A stretch of 11,842 nucleotides of DNA from Deltaproteobacteria bacterium (GTDB lineage Bacteria; Desulfobacterota; Desulfobulbia; Desulfobulbales; BM004). Made by a program: the position numbers and the translations under genes. How positions within the stretch are numbered: the stretch's first letter is position 1; every line of letters begins with the position of its first letter. Positions 1 to 6,774 of the stretch are shown piece after piece. The notes under the pieces are model-generated. The model worked only from the letters and a program-made list of their open reading frames with translations, was not told the DNA's origin and searched no databases. The stretch covers positions 509,504 to 521,345 of the forward strand of contig CP070776.1 of the NCBI GenBank assembly GCA_020346205.1, written 5' to 3'.

Positions 1-1413
1 AAAACAATCCGGGAATCAAAAGATTCGCTCGATAAAAAATGGGCCTATTTATTCAGCGTGGGAGATGACCATACAGGCACCCAAGGAAACGCCTGGCTTG
101 AACCTGGCAAAGATATTATAACGGCAACAGACGAAGTGTCTGCAAAACTTATACAGTATTTTGAAAAAGCCGATATTGACTCGCTGGATATTTTTACCGA
201 TGAAACACTCTACCCTCTTGCCGAAAAACATAGGCAGGTAATCAACTTTCTTATTCAGGACCGTCTCCTTGCTGTCAAAAAAACATACGAAACCTCCCAG
301 GAAAATTTCGAGTTATCCAAAAAGGCATTTCTTCTCACTATGCTGTTCGGCATTTTAATATCAATAGCTGCCAGTTATCTCTTAATTAAAAGTATTGATG
401 TGCCGCTGAAAAAGATAATTCATGCCATTAAACAGGTCATTAAGGGTGATCTTACCCAGCATCTGGAATTTGGTCGACATGATGAATTCGGTCTATTGAT
501 CAAAGGCTTTAACCAGATGGTCACCTACCTTCGGGAACTGGTAAGCCAAATCCAAAATTCAGGTATTCAGGTCACCAGTTCCATCACTGAATTAGCTGCC
601 ACAAATAAGCAACAGGAAGTCACAGCCAATGAACATGCAGCCACTACGAGTGAAATAGCCGCCTCAACCACTGAAATAGCTGCCACCGGAGCCCATCTGC
701 TGGATACTATGAAAAAAGTGAACAGCTTGACGAAAAATGCTGCCTATGCTGCTGAAGAGGGCCAGGAAGGCTTAAAGGGTATCGACAGTACCATGAACAA
801 AATGGAAAATGCCACCGGTTCCATAGTGACAAAACTGCAAATATTAAACGACAAAGCCAGTAATATAGCCGGCGTGGTAAAAACCATCAACAAGGTTGCC
901 GATCAAACGAACCTGCTATCACTAAACGCTGCCATAGAAGCTGAAAAAGCTGGTGAATATGGCTCCGGATTTGCTGTTGTGGCAACTGAAATCAGGCGGC
1001 TTGCTGACCAGACTGCTGTTGCAACCTTTGATATCGCACAAATGGTCAAAGAGGTACAGTCAGCCATTTCAGCTGCAGTCATGGGGATTGACAAGTTTGC
1101 TGAAGACGCAAGTTCGAGTGTAAAGGATGTCAGCGTAATAAGTGAACAGCTTTCAGGTGTTATTGAACAGGTGGAGGTTCTCATGCCACAGGTTGAGACC
1201 CTTACCGGAGGAATTGAGGCCCAGACCCAGGGAGCTAAACAGATCAGTGACGCCATCGCTCAGTTGAACGAGGGTGCCCAGCAAACTGCTGAATCCCTTA
1301 CCCAGACCAGCTCTTCCATATCACAACTGCATAACGCAGCCTTGGGATTACAAGAAGGTGCTGCTCGATTTAAAGTTGAGACAGATAACGAAGATGCTGC
1401 TCCTCCTGTTTGA
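1..1413 (+). CDS. wspA: Wsp-type methyl-accepting chemoreceptor (WspA-like), 5' end cut by window
   Basis: Receptor of the Wsp signalling array; it senses a stimulus, probably at the envelope, and controls the CheA-type kinase encoded downstream. The frame is open from base 1, so the true start and first membrane segment lie outside the window; the GTG at 58 is internal. The visible 470 codons hold the rest of an extracytoplasmic helical region (nt 1-320), a hydrophobic membrane segment (about nt 325-390, [20 protein letters not shown]), a HAMP linker (about nt 395-560) and a long signalling coiled coil. The hairpin tip (about nt 910-1015) contains [18 protein letters not shown] followed by [20 protein letters not shown], a near-match to what I recall of Pseudomonas WspA. 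The C-terminus (DAAPPV) has no NWETF-like CheR-docking pentapeptide, which fits a system whose CheR carries its own TPR domain. The stop overlaps the next gene by 20 nt. Confidence 0.95.
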   Translation, partial: KTIRESKDSLDKKWAYLFSVGDDHTGTQGNAWLEPGKDIITATDEVSAKLIQYFEKADIDSLDIFTDETLYPLAEKHRQVINFLIQDRLLAVKKTYETSQENFELSKKAFLLTMLFGILISIAASYLLIKSIDVPLKKIIHAIKQVIKGDLTQHLEFGRHDEFGLLIKGFNQMVTYLRELVSQIQNSGIQVTSSITELAATNKQQEVTANEHAATTSEIAASTTEIAATGAHLLDTMKKVNSLTKNAAYAAEEGQEGLKGIDSTMNKMENATGSIVTKLQILNDKASNIAGVVKTINKVADQTNLLSLNAAIEAEKAGEYGSGFAVVATEIRRLADQTAVATFDIAQMVKEVQSAISAAVMGIDKFAEDASSSVKDVSVISEQLSGVIEQVEVLMPQVETLTGGIEAQTQGAKQISDAIAQLNEGAQQTAESLTQTSSSISQLHNAALGLQEGAARFKVETDNEDAAPPV

Positions 1414-1849
1414 AATTGGTAATGGACGGTATGCCCTGGATGTTAACCAGATCATTGAAATTGTCCCTCTTGTCAAACTAAAAAAAATCCCCACTACTCC
1501 TGATTATGTTTCAGGACTTATGAATTATAGGGGGGAAGGGACACCAGTTATTGATCTGAATCAACTCATAGACTCCATTCCCTTTGAAGATGTACTCAGC
1601 ACCAGGATTATCATCGTCAAATATCCTGTTAAGGGCAAAGGCGACAAACCTCTTGCCTTAATAGCGAACAATGTGACTGAAACAGTAGTAACCAAACTAA
1701 CAAAACCTCCTCCAGCAGGAGTCCTCATGGACAAGTCACTTTACGATGGTGAGGTAGCGCCGGAAACAAGTGAAATGATCCAGTGGTTTGACATTAAAAA
1801 AATGTTGCCAAAAAAAGAAATCACCTTGCTTTTTGAGGAAGAAGAATAA
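1394..1849 (+). CDS. wspB: CheW-like coupling protein (WspB-like)
   Basis: Cytoplasmic adaptor that links the receptor to the kinase. The 151-residue product is essentially a lone CheW domain: it begins [20 protein letters not shown], has the typical [16 protein letters not shown] strand-turn region (about residues 40-55) and ends in an acidic EEEE tail. I chose the ATG at 1394 because the frame's earlier potential start (1274) would add 40 unrelated residues that merely read through the receptor gene in another frame, and because CheW homology begins right at MLLLLFEI. The start lies inside the receptor gene (20-nt overlap). No strong Shine-Dalgarno is visible (only GAG/GAAG near 1378-1393), so translation is probably coupled to the upstream gene. 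The pairing with a second, different CheW downstream is characteristic of Wsp systems. Confidence 0.93.
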   Translation: MLLLLFEIGNGRYALDVNQIIEIVPLVKLKKIPTTPDYVSGLMNYRGEGTPVIDLNQLIDSIPFEDVLSTRIIIVKYPVKGKGDKPLALIANNVTETVVTKLTKPPPAGVLMDKSLYDGEVAPETSEMIQWFDIKKMLPKKEITLLFEEEE

Positions 1850-1851
1850 CC

Positions 1852-1875
1852 ATGCAGCATATGTACATTTTGTAA
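1852..1875 (+). other. Seven-codon leader frame (MQHMYIL-stop) in frame with the CheR gene
   Basis: An ATG at 1852, two bases after the WspB stop, opens seven codons and ends at TAA 1873-1875. Three bases later, in the same frame, is the CheR start at 1879. A good ribosome-binding sequence, GAGGAAG at 1835-1841, sits 10 nt before this ATG, whereas the CheR ATG has none of its own. Seen: the spacing, the shared frame and the stop. Inferred: either a coupling mini-cistron that delivers ribosomes to the CheR start, or an ancestral N-terminal extension closed by a stop mutation or sequencing error. Not a recognised peptide family. Confidence 0.35.
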
Positions 1876-1878
1876 AAT

Positions 1879-3105
1879 ATGGCTGACTTCGAAATTGAAG
1901 CCCTTCTGCAGAAAGCAATGGGCCTAAAAGTTACTTCCATAGGTAAAGCAACCCTTGACCGATCTGTAGAGCGACGCATGAAAGCTCTGTCGATTCATGG
2001 CAAAGATGTCTATGTCGATAAACTCAAATCGTCAGCTCATGAATTAAAGGAATTGATCGAAGAGGTTGTAATTCCTGAAACCTGGTTTTTTCGTGACAGG
2101 GAACCCTTTAAGGCCATGATTGAGCACCTGGTTACCCAGTGGGCTCCAGTTCATAAGAACAACCTTTTTAAAGTGCTCAGCATACCCTGCTCAACTGGTG
2201 AAGAACCTTATACGCTAACCATGTCACTTTTAAGTTCAGGTTGGCCGGCAGAAAAGTTCACTGTCCATGCGGCAGATATAAGTAACCGCTCTATTGCCAG
2301 GGCAAAAGAAGGCATCTATACAGAACATTCTTTCAGGGGATCTGATCTTGCTTATAGATCGCAATATTTCAAACAGCACAAGAAGTCATACATCCTTAAT
2401 AAAAATGTTCGCGACAAGGTGCATTTTCACCATGGGAATGTGCTGAATAAGGCCTTCATCGAAGGGCTTGGGTTATTCGATATCATATTCTTCCGTAATG
2501 TACTGATATATTTTGATGCAGTGTCAAGGCATCAGGCCATAGGGAATTTATATAAAATTCTGGCGGATGACGGTTTGCTTTTTGTGGGCCATGCTGAAGT
2601 AAATCTCTTCCACAATTCTCCCTTTACCCCTGCCCCTTTTGAAAACTCATTTGCCTTTCATAAAAAATCCAAACAGCAATTATTGGCCGATACCAAAAAT
2701 TCTAAAGCTACCAAAACAGAATCAACAAAATCTAAAACATCTTTTTCCAAGCGACTGTTTCCTTTCCATAAAAGTAAAAAGAAAGATCAGCCTGATCTCC
2801 GACTTGCACGTAAATTGGCTGACAAAGGTGAACTGAAAAAAGCCACAGAAATTTGTGAAGAATATTTAAACCAGAGTGGGCCCTCAGCGCATGCTTTTTT
2901 CCTGCTTGGCATTATTCATGATGCAGCTAATGATACTTCTCAGGCGGAAAAATTATTCCGCAAGGCTCTCTACCTGGAACCAAACCATGAAGAAACACTG
3001 GTATTTCTTTCTCTTCTGGCCGAAAAATCAGGAGATACCTCTGAAGCAAATAATTTGAGGCAAAGAATAGAAAGACTACAAAGGAAAACCACTACCCAGA
3101 AATAA
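1879..3105 (+). CDS. wspC: CheR-type receptor methyltransferase with C-terminal TPR repeats (WspC-like)
   Basis: S-adenosylmethionine-dependent methyltransferase expected to methylate glutamates of the WspA-like receptor and so adapt its output. In the 408 residues: an N-terminal helical CheR domain (1-70); the ETWFFRD motif (67-73); the SAM-binding loop SIPCSTGEEPYTL (101-113); DIS (133-135); FFRNVLIYFD (204-213), where many CheRs have FCRNVLIYF; and VGHAE (236-240). A Lys/Ser/Thr-rich linker (about 252-295) leads to tetratricopeptide-like helices (about 296-400, including AEKLFRKALYLEPNHEETL), as in WspC, where TPRs replace receptor pentapeptide docking. The start at 1879 is favoured because MADFEIEALLQKAMGL gives the usual short lead-in to the CheR fold. 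There is an in-frame stop six bases upstream and no good Shine-Dalgarno directly before it, so initiation may depend on the preceding leader frame. Confidence 0.94.
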   Translation: MADFEIEALLQKAMGLKVTSIGKATLDRSVERRMKALSIHGKDVYVDKLKSSAHELKELIEEVVIPETWFFRDREPFKAMIEHLVTQWAPVHKNNLFKVLSIPCSTGEEPYTLTMSLLSSGWPAEKFTVHAADISNRSIARAKEGIYTEHSFRGSDLAYRSQYFKQHKKSYILNKNVRDKVHFHHGNVLNKAFIEGLGLFDIIFFRNVLIYFDAVSRHQAIGNLYKILADDGLLFVGHAEVNLFHNSPFTPAPFENSFAFHKKSKQQLLADTKNSKATKTESTKSKTSFSKRLFPFHKSKKKDQPDLRLARKLADKGELKKATEICEEYLNQSGPSAHAFFLLGIIHDAANDTSQAEKLFRKALYLEPNHEETLVFLSLLAEKSGDTSEANNLRQRIERLQRKTTTQK

Positions 3106-3155
3106 ATATTAAATTCACGCTGTAGAGATTTTTAAAACAGCCATATAGCACAAAA

Positions 3156-3842
3156 ATGCAAACAGACAAAATAATGATTGATGATTGCTGGAACCGCATC
3201 GGGGTATGGAGAACAGGTTCTGATAAGTGTCCCGAACTGGACCATGTCATCCATTGCAGAAATTGTCCTGTATTCTCTAAAACAGGCCGCAAATTATTAC
3301 GGTCTGAACCACCTGAGGATTATCGCAGTGAATGGACAAAGATTCTTTCCACAGAAAAGGAAGTAAAACAGTTCAATGTCAAGTCTGCCTTTGTTTTTCG
3401 TGCTGGAAGTGAATGGCTCGCTCTACCTGCCCACATGATCCAGGAAGTTGTAAATATGGGACCTATCCATTCCATACCAAATATAAACAGTAAAGTCCTG
3501 CGAGGAGTTGTTAACATTCACGGCCGTCTACAGATATGTGTTTCAATCGGCCGGGTATTGGGACTTGAAAAACTTATAAGGACGGAAGAAGAACTGGATC
3601 CCGACTACATATCACCGGAACGCCTTGTAGTAGTGCTTCAAGACAATCATCTTGTTGCCTTTCCGGTTAGCGAAGTAAAGGGCATAGTCCGCTATACCCC
3701 AGAAATGATAAAAGACCTCCCTGTTACTGTATCCGGGTCAAAGGCGGTCTACACCATGGGAATCCTTCATTTGGAAGGCAAGGATATCGGTTTGTTAAAA
3801 GACAAGCCGTTGTTTAAAACCCTTACAAAGGATCTCGAATGA
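3156..3842 (+). CDS. wspD: CheW-like coupling protein with N-terminal four-cysteine extension (WspD-like)
   Basis: Second adaptor of the array, 228 residues. The CheW domain occupies about residues 70-225 (FVFRAGSEWLALPAHMIQEV; LRGVVNIHGRLQICVSI; VKGIVRYTPEMIKDLP). The first about 65 residues are an extension with CWNRIGVW, CPEL and HCRNCPVF; the cysteines are C11, C25, C34 and C37. I associate this CWNxIG...HCRNCPV lead with WspD-type CheWs, which separates it from the lone-domain CheW upstream. The cysteine spacing suggests metal or redox chemistry, but that is inference. The start is uncertain: ATG 3156 and ATG 3174 (giving MIDDCWNRIG) are both in frame and neither has a convincing Shine-Dalgarno. 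It follows the CheR gene by 50 nt. Its stop overlaps the kinase start as ATGA, implying coupled translation with that gene. Confidence 0.92.
   Translation: MQTDKIMIDDCWNRIGVWRTGSDKCPELDHVIHCRNCPVFSKTGRKLLRSEPPEDYRSEWTKILSTEKEVKQFNVKSAFVFRAGSEWLALPAHMIQEVVNMGPIHSIPNINSKVLRGVVNIHGRLQICVSIGRVLGLEKLIRTEEELDPDYISPERLVVVLQDNHLVAFPVSEVKGIVRYTPEMIKDLPVTVSGSKAVYTMGILHLEGKDIGLLKDKPLFKTLTKDLE
3827..3832 (+). promoter_or_regulatory. Ribosome-binding site for the CheA gene
   Basis: AAAGGA lies 6 nt before the ATG at 3839, inside the end of the WspD-like gene. It supports this start, and hence the 4-nt ATGA overlap. Confidence 0.7.
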
Positions 3843-6667
3843 CAAACGGCAATGGCGGTGACCTTGGCGACATGTCCATGATGGACCTGTTTCGCATGGA
3901 AGCTGAAAATCAATGCAACCAACTCTCCGAAGACCTGATAGCACTGGAGCAAGATCCCAATGCAGCTAACCTTTTAGAGTCTTTAATGCGCGCATCCCAC
4001 TCTGTTAAGGGTGCAGCCCGTGTGGTGGAACTCCATCCTGCGGTTCAAGTTGCCCATGCCATGGAAGATGTATTTGTTGCAGCTCAAGAAAGCAAGATAA
4101 CTCTCGACCAGGAAGGAATTGACCTGATGCTGCAAGGTGTTGACATGCTCAACTCCATTTCTCAGCTGTCAGACGATGATACAGACAGTTTCTTTGCTGA
4201 TAATGAGGATAAAATTGCTGCACTGGTAAGTTCTTTCACTGCACTGGCAAAAGGCGAAAAAACAAGCACTAAAGACCCTGCTGCGTCAACAGATGAGACA
4301 CCAAGTACTCCTGAATCAGCTCCTTCAGCCCCAGAAATTGAATCAACGCAACTTCCTGTTGATTTGAGTGATATGTCCATGCTGGATCTGTTTCGCATGG
4401 AAGCTGAAAACCATTGCACAAGACTCTCTGAAGACCTTATTGCCCTGGAAAATGATCCTGCCTCATCTGAACTGCTTGAATCCATGATGCGAGCTTCCCA
4501 CTCCATGAAGGGTGCAGCAAGAATTGTAGAACTGCATGCTGCTGTCAAGCTTGCTCATGCCATGGAAGATGTCTTTGTCGCTGCTCAGCTTGATAAAATC
4601 ACAATAGAAAGAAGTGATATTGATATACTTCTTAAAGGTGTTGACCTTTTAACAACAATTGCCCAAACACCTGAAACAGAAGCGGAAAAGTGGTTTGCTG
4701 AGCATACTTCTGATATTGACGATCTGGTCAAAAAATTTGAAGGTCTGGCCAAAAAGGAAAAATCTGCAAAACCTGAACCAACACCTGAAGAACTGCCGCA
4801 AAAAATTTCTGTCCCTGAACCATCTGCACCTGCTCAAAAGATCGCTGAAGAAAAACCACCTAAGCAGGCTACCCAAAAGGATGAAAAGAAAAAACAGGCC
4901 CGTCGTAAAGAGGATAAAGATGGATTAAGAGCTGTTCGTGTTTCAGCCCAAAATATGGACCGCATGATGGGATTAGCAGGTGAATCACTTATTGAATCCC
5001 GCTGGCTGCCAACATTTAACAAGGAACTTCTGCGCCTGAAATACCGTCAGGACGATTTGTATGAGACCATTGACAAAATCCGGGAAAATCTACATATCGT
5101 AAAATCTGACGAACTTACCATGAGCCTTTTCAGTGATTTACAGGATAGGCTTGAACTCTGCCGCAGCATGCTCATACAGGATATGGAAGTTCTGGAAGAT
5201 CATGCCAGGAATTCCACGAGTATATCCAATCGTTTATATACAGAAATAATAACAAGCAAAATGCGACCATTCTCTGAGGGTATCAGGGGGTTTGCCCGCA
5301 TGGTTCGCGATGTTGCCCGGGAACTTGGCAAAGATGTTAATTTCGAAGTAATTGGTTCCGATACCATGGTTGACCGTGATATTCTTGATAAGATTGAGGC
5401 ACCACTCAATCACATGATAAGAAACGCGCTTGACCATGGCATTGAACTGCCAGCTGATCGATCAGCCAAAGGAAAACCTGAAAAAGGTACTATTCAGCTT
5501 ATAGCACGGCACAGTGCTGGCATGTTGAGCATAACTGTCAAGGATGACGGCAAGGGTGTTGATCTTGAAAAACTCCGCCAGACAGTTGTAGAGAAAAAAC
5601 TTTGCACTTCTGATATGGCAGCAGATCTATCTGAGCACGAACTTCTCGAATTTTTATTCCTGCCGAACTTCTCAACGAAAAAAAGTGTCAGCAAGGTTTC
5701 CGGACGCGGAGTCGGAATGGATGTTGTGCACTCAGTTATCAATGAAGTCCGCGGCAAAATTCGCTCCTCAACCAAATTAGACGAAGGTTCAAGCTTTGAG
5801 TTGCAGCTGCCCTTGACACTCTCAGTTCTCCGGGCCCTTCTAACGGAAATAAACAGCGAACCATATGCTTTTCCGCTTGTTTCGATTGATCACGTCCTGC
5901 AACTAGCTCCTGAACAGATCCAGGAAGTCGAAGGGCGGCAGTATTTTACCTTTAATGAAAAGAGGATAGGTGTTGTTTCAGCTCAGCAGGTTTTTAAAAC
6001 AGAGACACCAACTGACGCCAGTGAAGAACATATTTATGTCATAGTCTTCAGTGACAGGCTAAACCTTTATGGCCTCACTGTTGATAAACTTCTTGGCGTT
6101 CGAGATCTCGTCGTACAACGTATTGATCCACGGCTTGGCAAAGTCAAAGACATCAATTCTGCCTCAATACTTGAAGACGGCACTCCAGTTCTTATTATTG
6201 ACGTTGAAGACGTATTCCGCTCACTTGATCAGTTGATAAGCGGCAACCGGTTAATGCGGATCGGCCGTGAGGATGAAATTGAAAGACGGATAAAACGTAT
6301 CCTGGTTGCTGACGATTCAATAACTGTTCGTGAGGTGGAAAGGAAAATGCTGGTCGCTCAGGGTTATGAGGTTGATGTAGCAGTTGACGGTATGGATGCA
6401 TGGAATACAGTACGTGAAAATGAATACGACTTACTTATCTCAGATATTGACATGCCTCGGATGAATGGCTTTGAACTTGTCGCCCTCATTAAAAATGACC
6501 CTGCCCTGCGTAATCTACCTGTCATTATAGTTTCCTATAAGGATCGTGAGGAAGACAGGAACAAAGGGCTCGAAGTTGGAGCTGATTATTATCTGACCAA
6601 AGGGAGCTTTCAGGATAAGGCCTTGGTAAATGCTGTACTTGATCTTATCGGCGAGGCTGAAGAATAG
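3839..6667 (+). CDS. wspE: Hybrid chemotaxis histidine kinase CheA-REC with two tandem Hpt domains (WspE-like)
   Basis: Central kinase of the Wsp phosphorelay, expected to autophosphorylate under receptor control and pass phosphate to WspR, the methylesterase and its own receiver. Domains in the 942 residues: Hpt-1 (about 10-135, RASHSVKGAA, phospho-His H54); an acidic/Pro-rich linker; Hpt-2 (about 177-302, RASHSMKGAA, H221); a Lys/Pro/Glu-rich linker (about 305-362) in place of a P2 domain; dimerisation region (about 363-490); HATPase domain with N-box MIRNALDHGIE (N529), DDGKGV (569-574) and GRGVGMDVV (622-630); CheW-like P5 domain (about 655-800); and C-terminal receiver with D825/D826, phospho-acceptor D869 (SDIDMPRMNG), S899 and K921. 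All catalytic motifs look intact. The HSxKGAAR...AHxMEDxFVAAQ form of the Hpt is what I recall from WspE. A single Hpt is the usual arrangement, so the duplication is atypical. Confidence 0.95.
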   Translation: MTNGNGGDLGDMSMMDLFRMEAENQCNQLSEDLIALEQDPNAANLLESLMRASHSVKGAARVVELHPAVQVAHAMEDVFVAAQESKITLDQEGIDLMLQGVDMLNSISQLSDDDTDSFFADNEDKIAALVSSFTALAKGEKTSTKDPAASTDETPSTPESAPSAPEIESTQLPVDLSDMSMLDLFRMEAENHCTRLSEDLIALENDPASSELLESMMRASHSMKGAARIVELHAAVKLAHAMEDVFVAAQLDKITIERSDIDILLKGVDLLTTIAQTPETEAEKWFAEHTSDIDDLVKKFEGLAKKEKSAKPEPTPEELPQKISVPEPSAPAQKIAEEKPPKQATQKDEKKKQARRKEDKDGLRAVRVSAQNMDRMMGLAGESLIESRWLPTFNKELLRLKYRQDDLYETIDKIRENLHIVKSDELTMSLFSDLQDRLELCRSMLIQDMEVLEDHARNSTSISNRLYTEIITSKMRPFSEGIRGFARMVRDVARELGKDVNFEVIGSDTMVDRDILDKIEAPLNHMIRNALDHGIELPADRSAKGKPEKGTIQLIARHSAGMLSITVKDDGKGVDLEKLRQTVVEKKLCTSDMAADLSEHELLEFLFLPNFSTKKSVSKVSGRGVGMDVVHSVINEVRGKIRSSTKLDEGSSFELQLPLTLSVLRALLTEINSEPYAFPLVSIDHVLQLAPEQIQEVEGRQYFTFNEKRIGVVSAQQVFKTETPTDASEEHIYVIVFSDRLNLYGLTVDKLLGVRDLVVQRIDPRLGKVKDINSASILEDGTPVLIIDVEDVFRSLDQLISGNRLMRIGREDEIERRIKRILVADDSITVREVERKMLVAQGYEVDVAVDGMDAWNTVRENEYDLLISDIDMPRMNGFELVALIKNDPALRNLPVIIVSYKDREEDRNKGLEVGADYYLTKGSFQDKALVNAVLDLIGEAEE
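3869..4108 (+). repeat. Hpt-domain coding repeat, copy 1
   Basis: Encodes residues 11-90 of the CheA. Copy 2 lies exactly 501 bp (167 codons) downstream. By hand, 61 of 80 residues are identical (about 76%). The longest run I saw identical at DNA level is 23 nt (3887-3909 versus 4388-4410). Silent differences are common, so the duplication is not very fresh. Confidence 0.9.
4370..4609 (+). repeat. Hpt-domain coding repeat, copy 2
   Basis: Encodes residues 178-257 of the CheA, the second copy of the repeat at 3869-4108. It keeps the phosphorylatable histidine (H221) and the KGAAR and AHAMEDVFVAAQ blocks. The linkers that follow each copy differ in sequence, so strong identity is confined to the Hpt core. 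Confidence 0.9.
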
Positions 6668-6680
6668 TCCAACTTTGGAC
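6667..6680. promoter_or_regulatory. 14-nt inverted repeat just after the CheA stop
   Basis: GTCCAACTTTGGAC is a perfect inverted repeat (six-base arms around CT) starting at the last base of the CheA stop codon. The following sequence is A-rich with no T-run, so it is not a standard intrinsic terminator. It could be an operator half-site pair, an RNA processing or stabilising hairpin, or chance. It occupies the start of the 107-nt gap between the CheA and CheB genes. Confidence 0.25.
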
Positions 6681-6763
6681 ACGAAGTCTTAAAAAATATA
6701 GAAGTTAAAAATTTATTGATTGCATTACTGACCCTGACAAAAACTTTTATAAAAATAATCTAT

Positions 6764-6767
6764 GAGG
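6764..6767 (+). promoter_or_regulatory. Ribosome-binding site that fixes the TTG start of the CheB gene
   Basis: GAGG lies 7 nt before TTG 6775. The CheB frame has a TGA at 6763-6765 and no ATG or GTG between that stop and the TTG, so TTG is the only start that keeps the conserved MRIGIVND beginning. The nearby ATG at 6762 is out of frame. Confidence 0.75.
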
Positions 6768-6774
6768 TTTTACT

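Noticed and set aside
903..1256. Minus-strand open frame of 117 codons opposite the MCP signalling domain
   Set aside because: It lies wholly inside the conserved receptor-tip coding region on the other strand; its Ser/Ala-rich translation is the usual antisense image of MCP coding sequence.
1274..1393. Upstream extension of the WspB-like frame (40 more codons)
   Set aside because: This stretch is in-register MCP coding sequence in another frame; its translation does not resemble CheW, and CheW homology begins exactly at the ATG 1394.
4162..4548. Minus-strand open frame of 128 codons opposite the Hpt repeats
   Set aside because: Overlaps the clearly coding CheA gene throughout and has a low-complexity Ser-rich translation with no recognisable domain.
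6734..6761. Possible sigma70 promoter (CTGACA then TAATCT) before the CheB gene
   Set aside because: The -10 match is poor (about 3 of 6) and a transcript from it would begin at or inside the ribosome-binding site.
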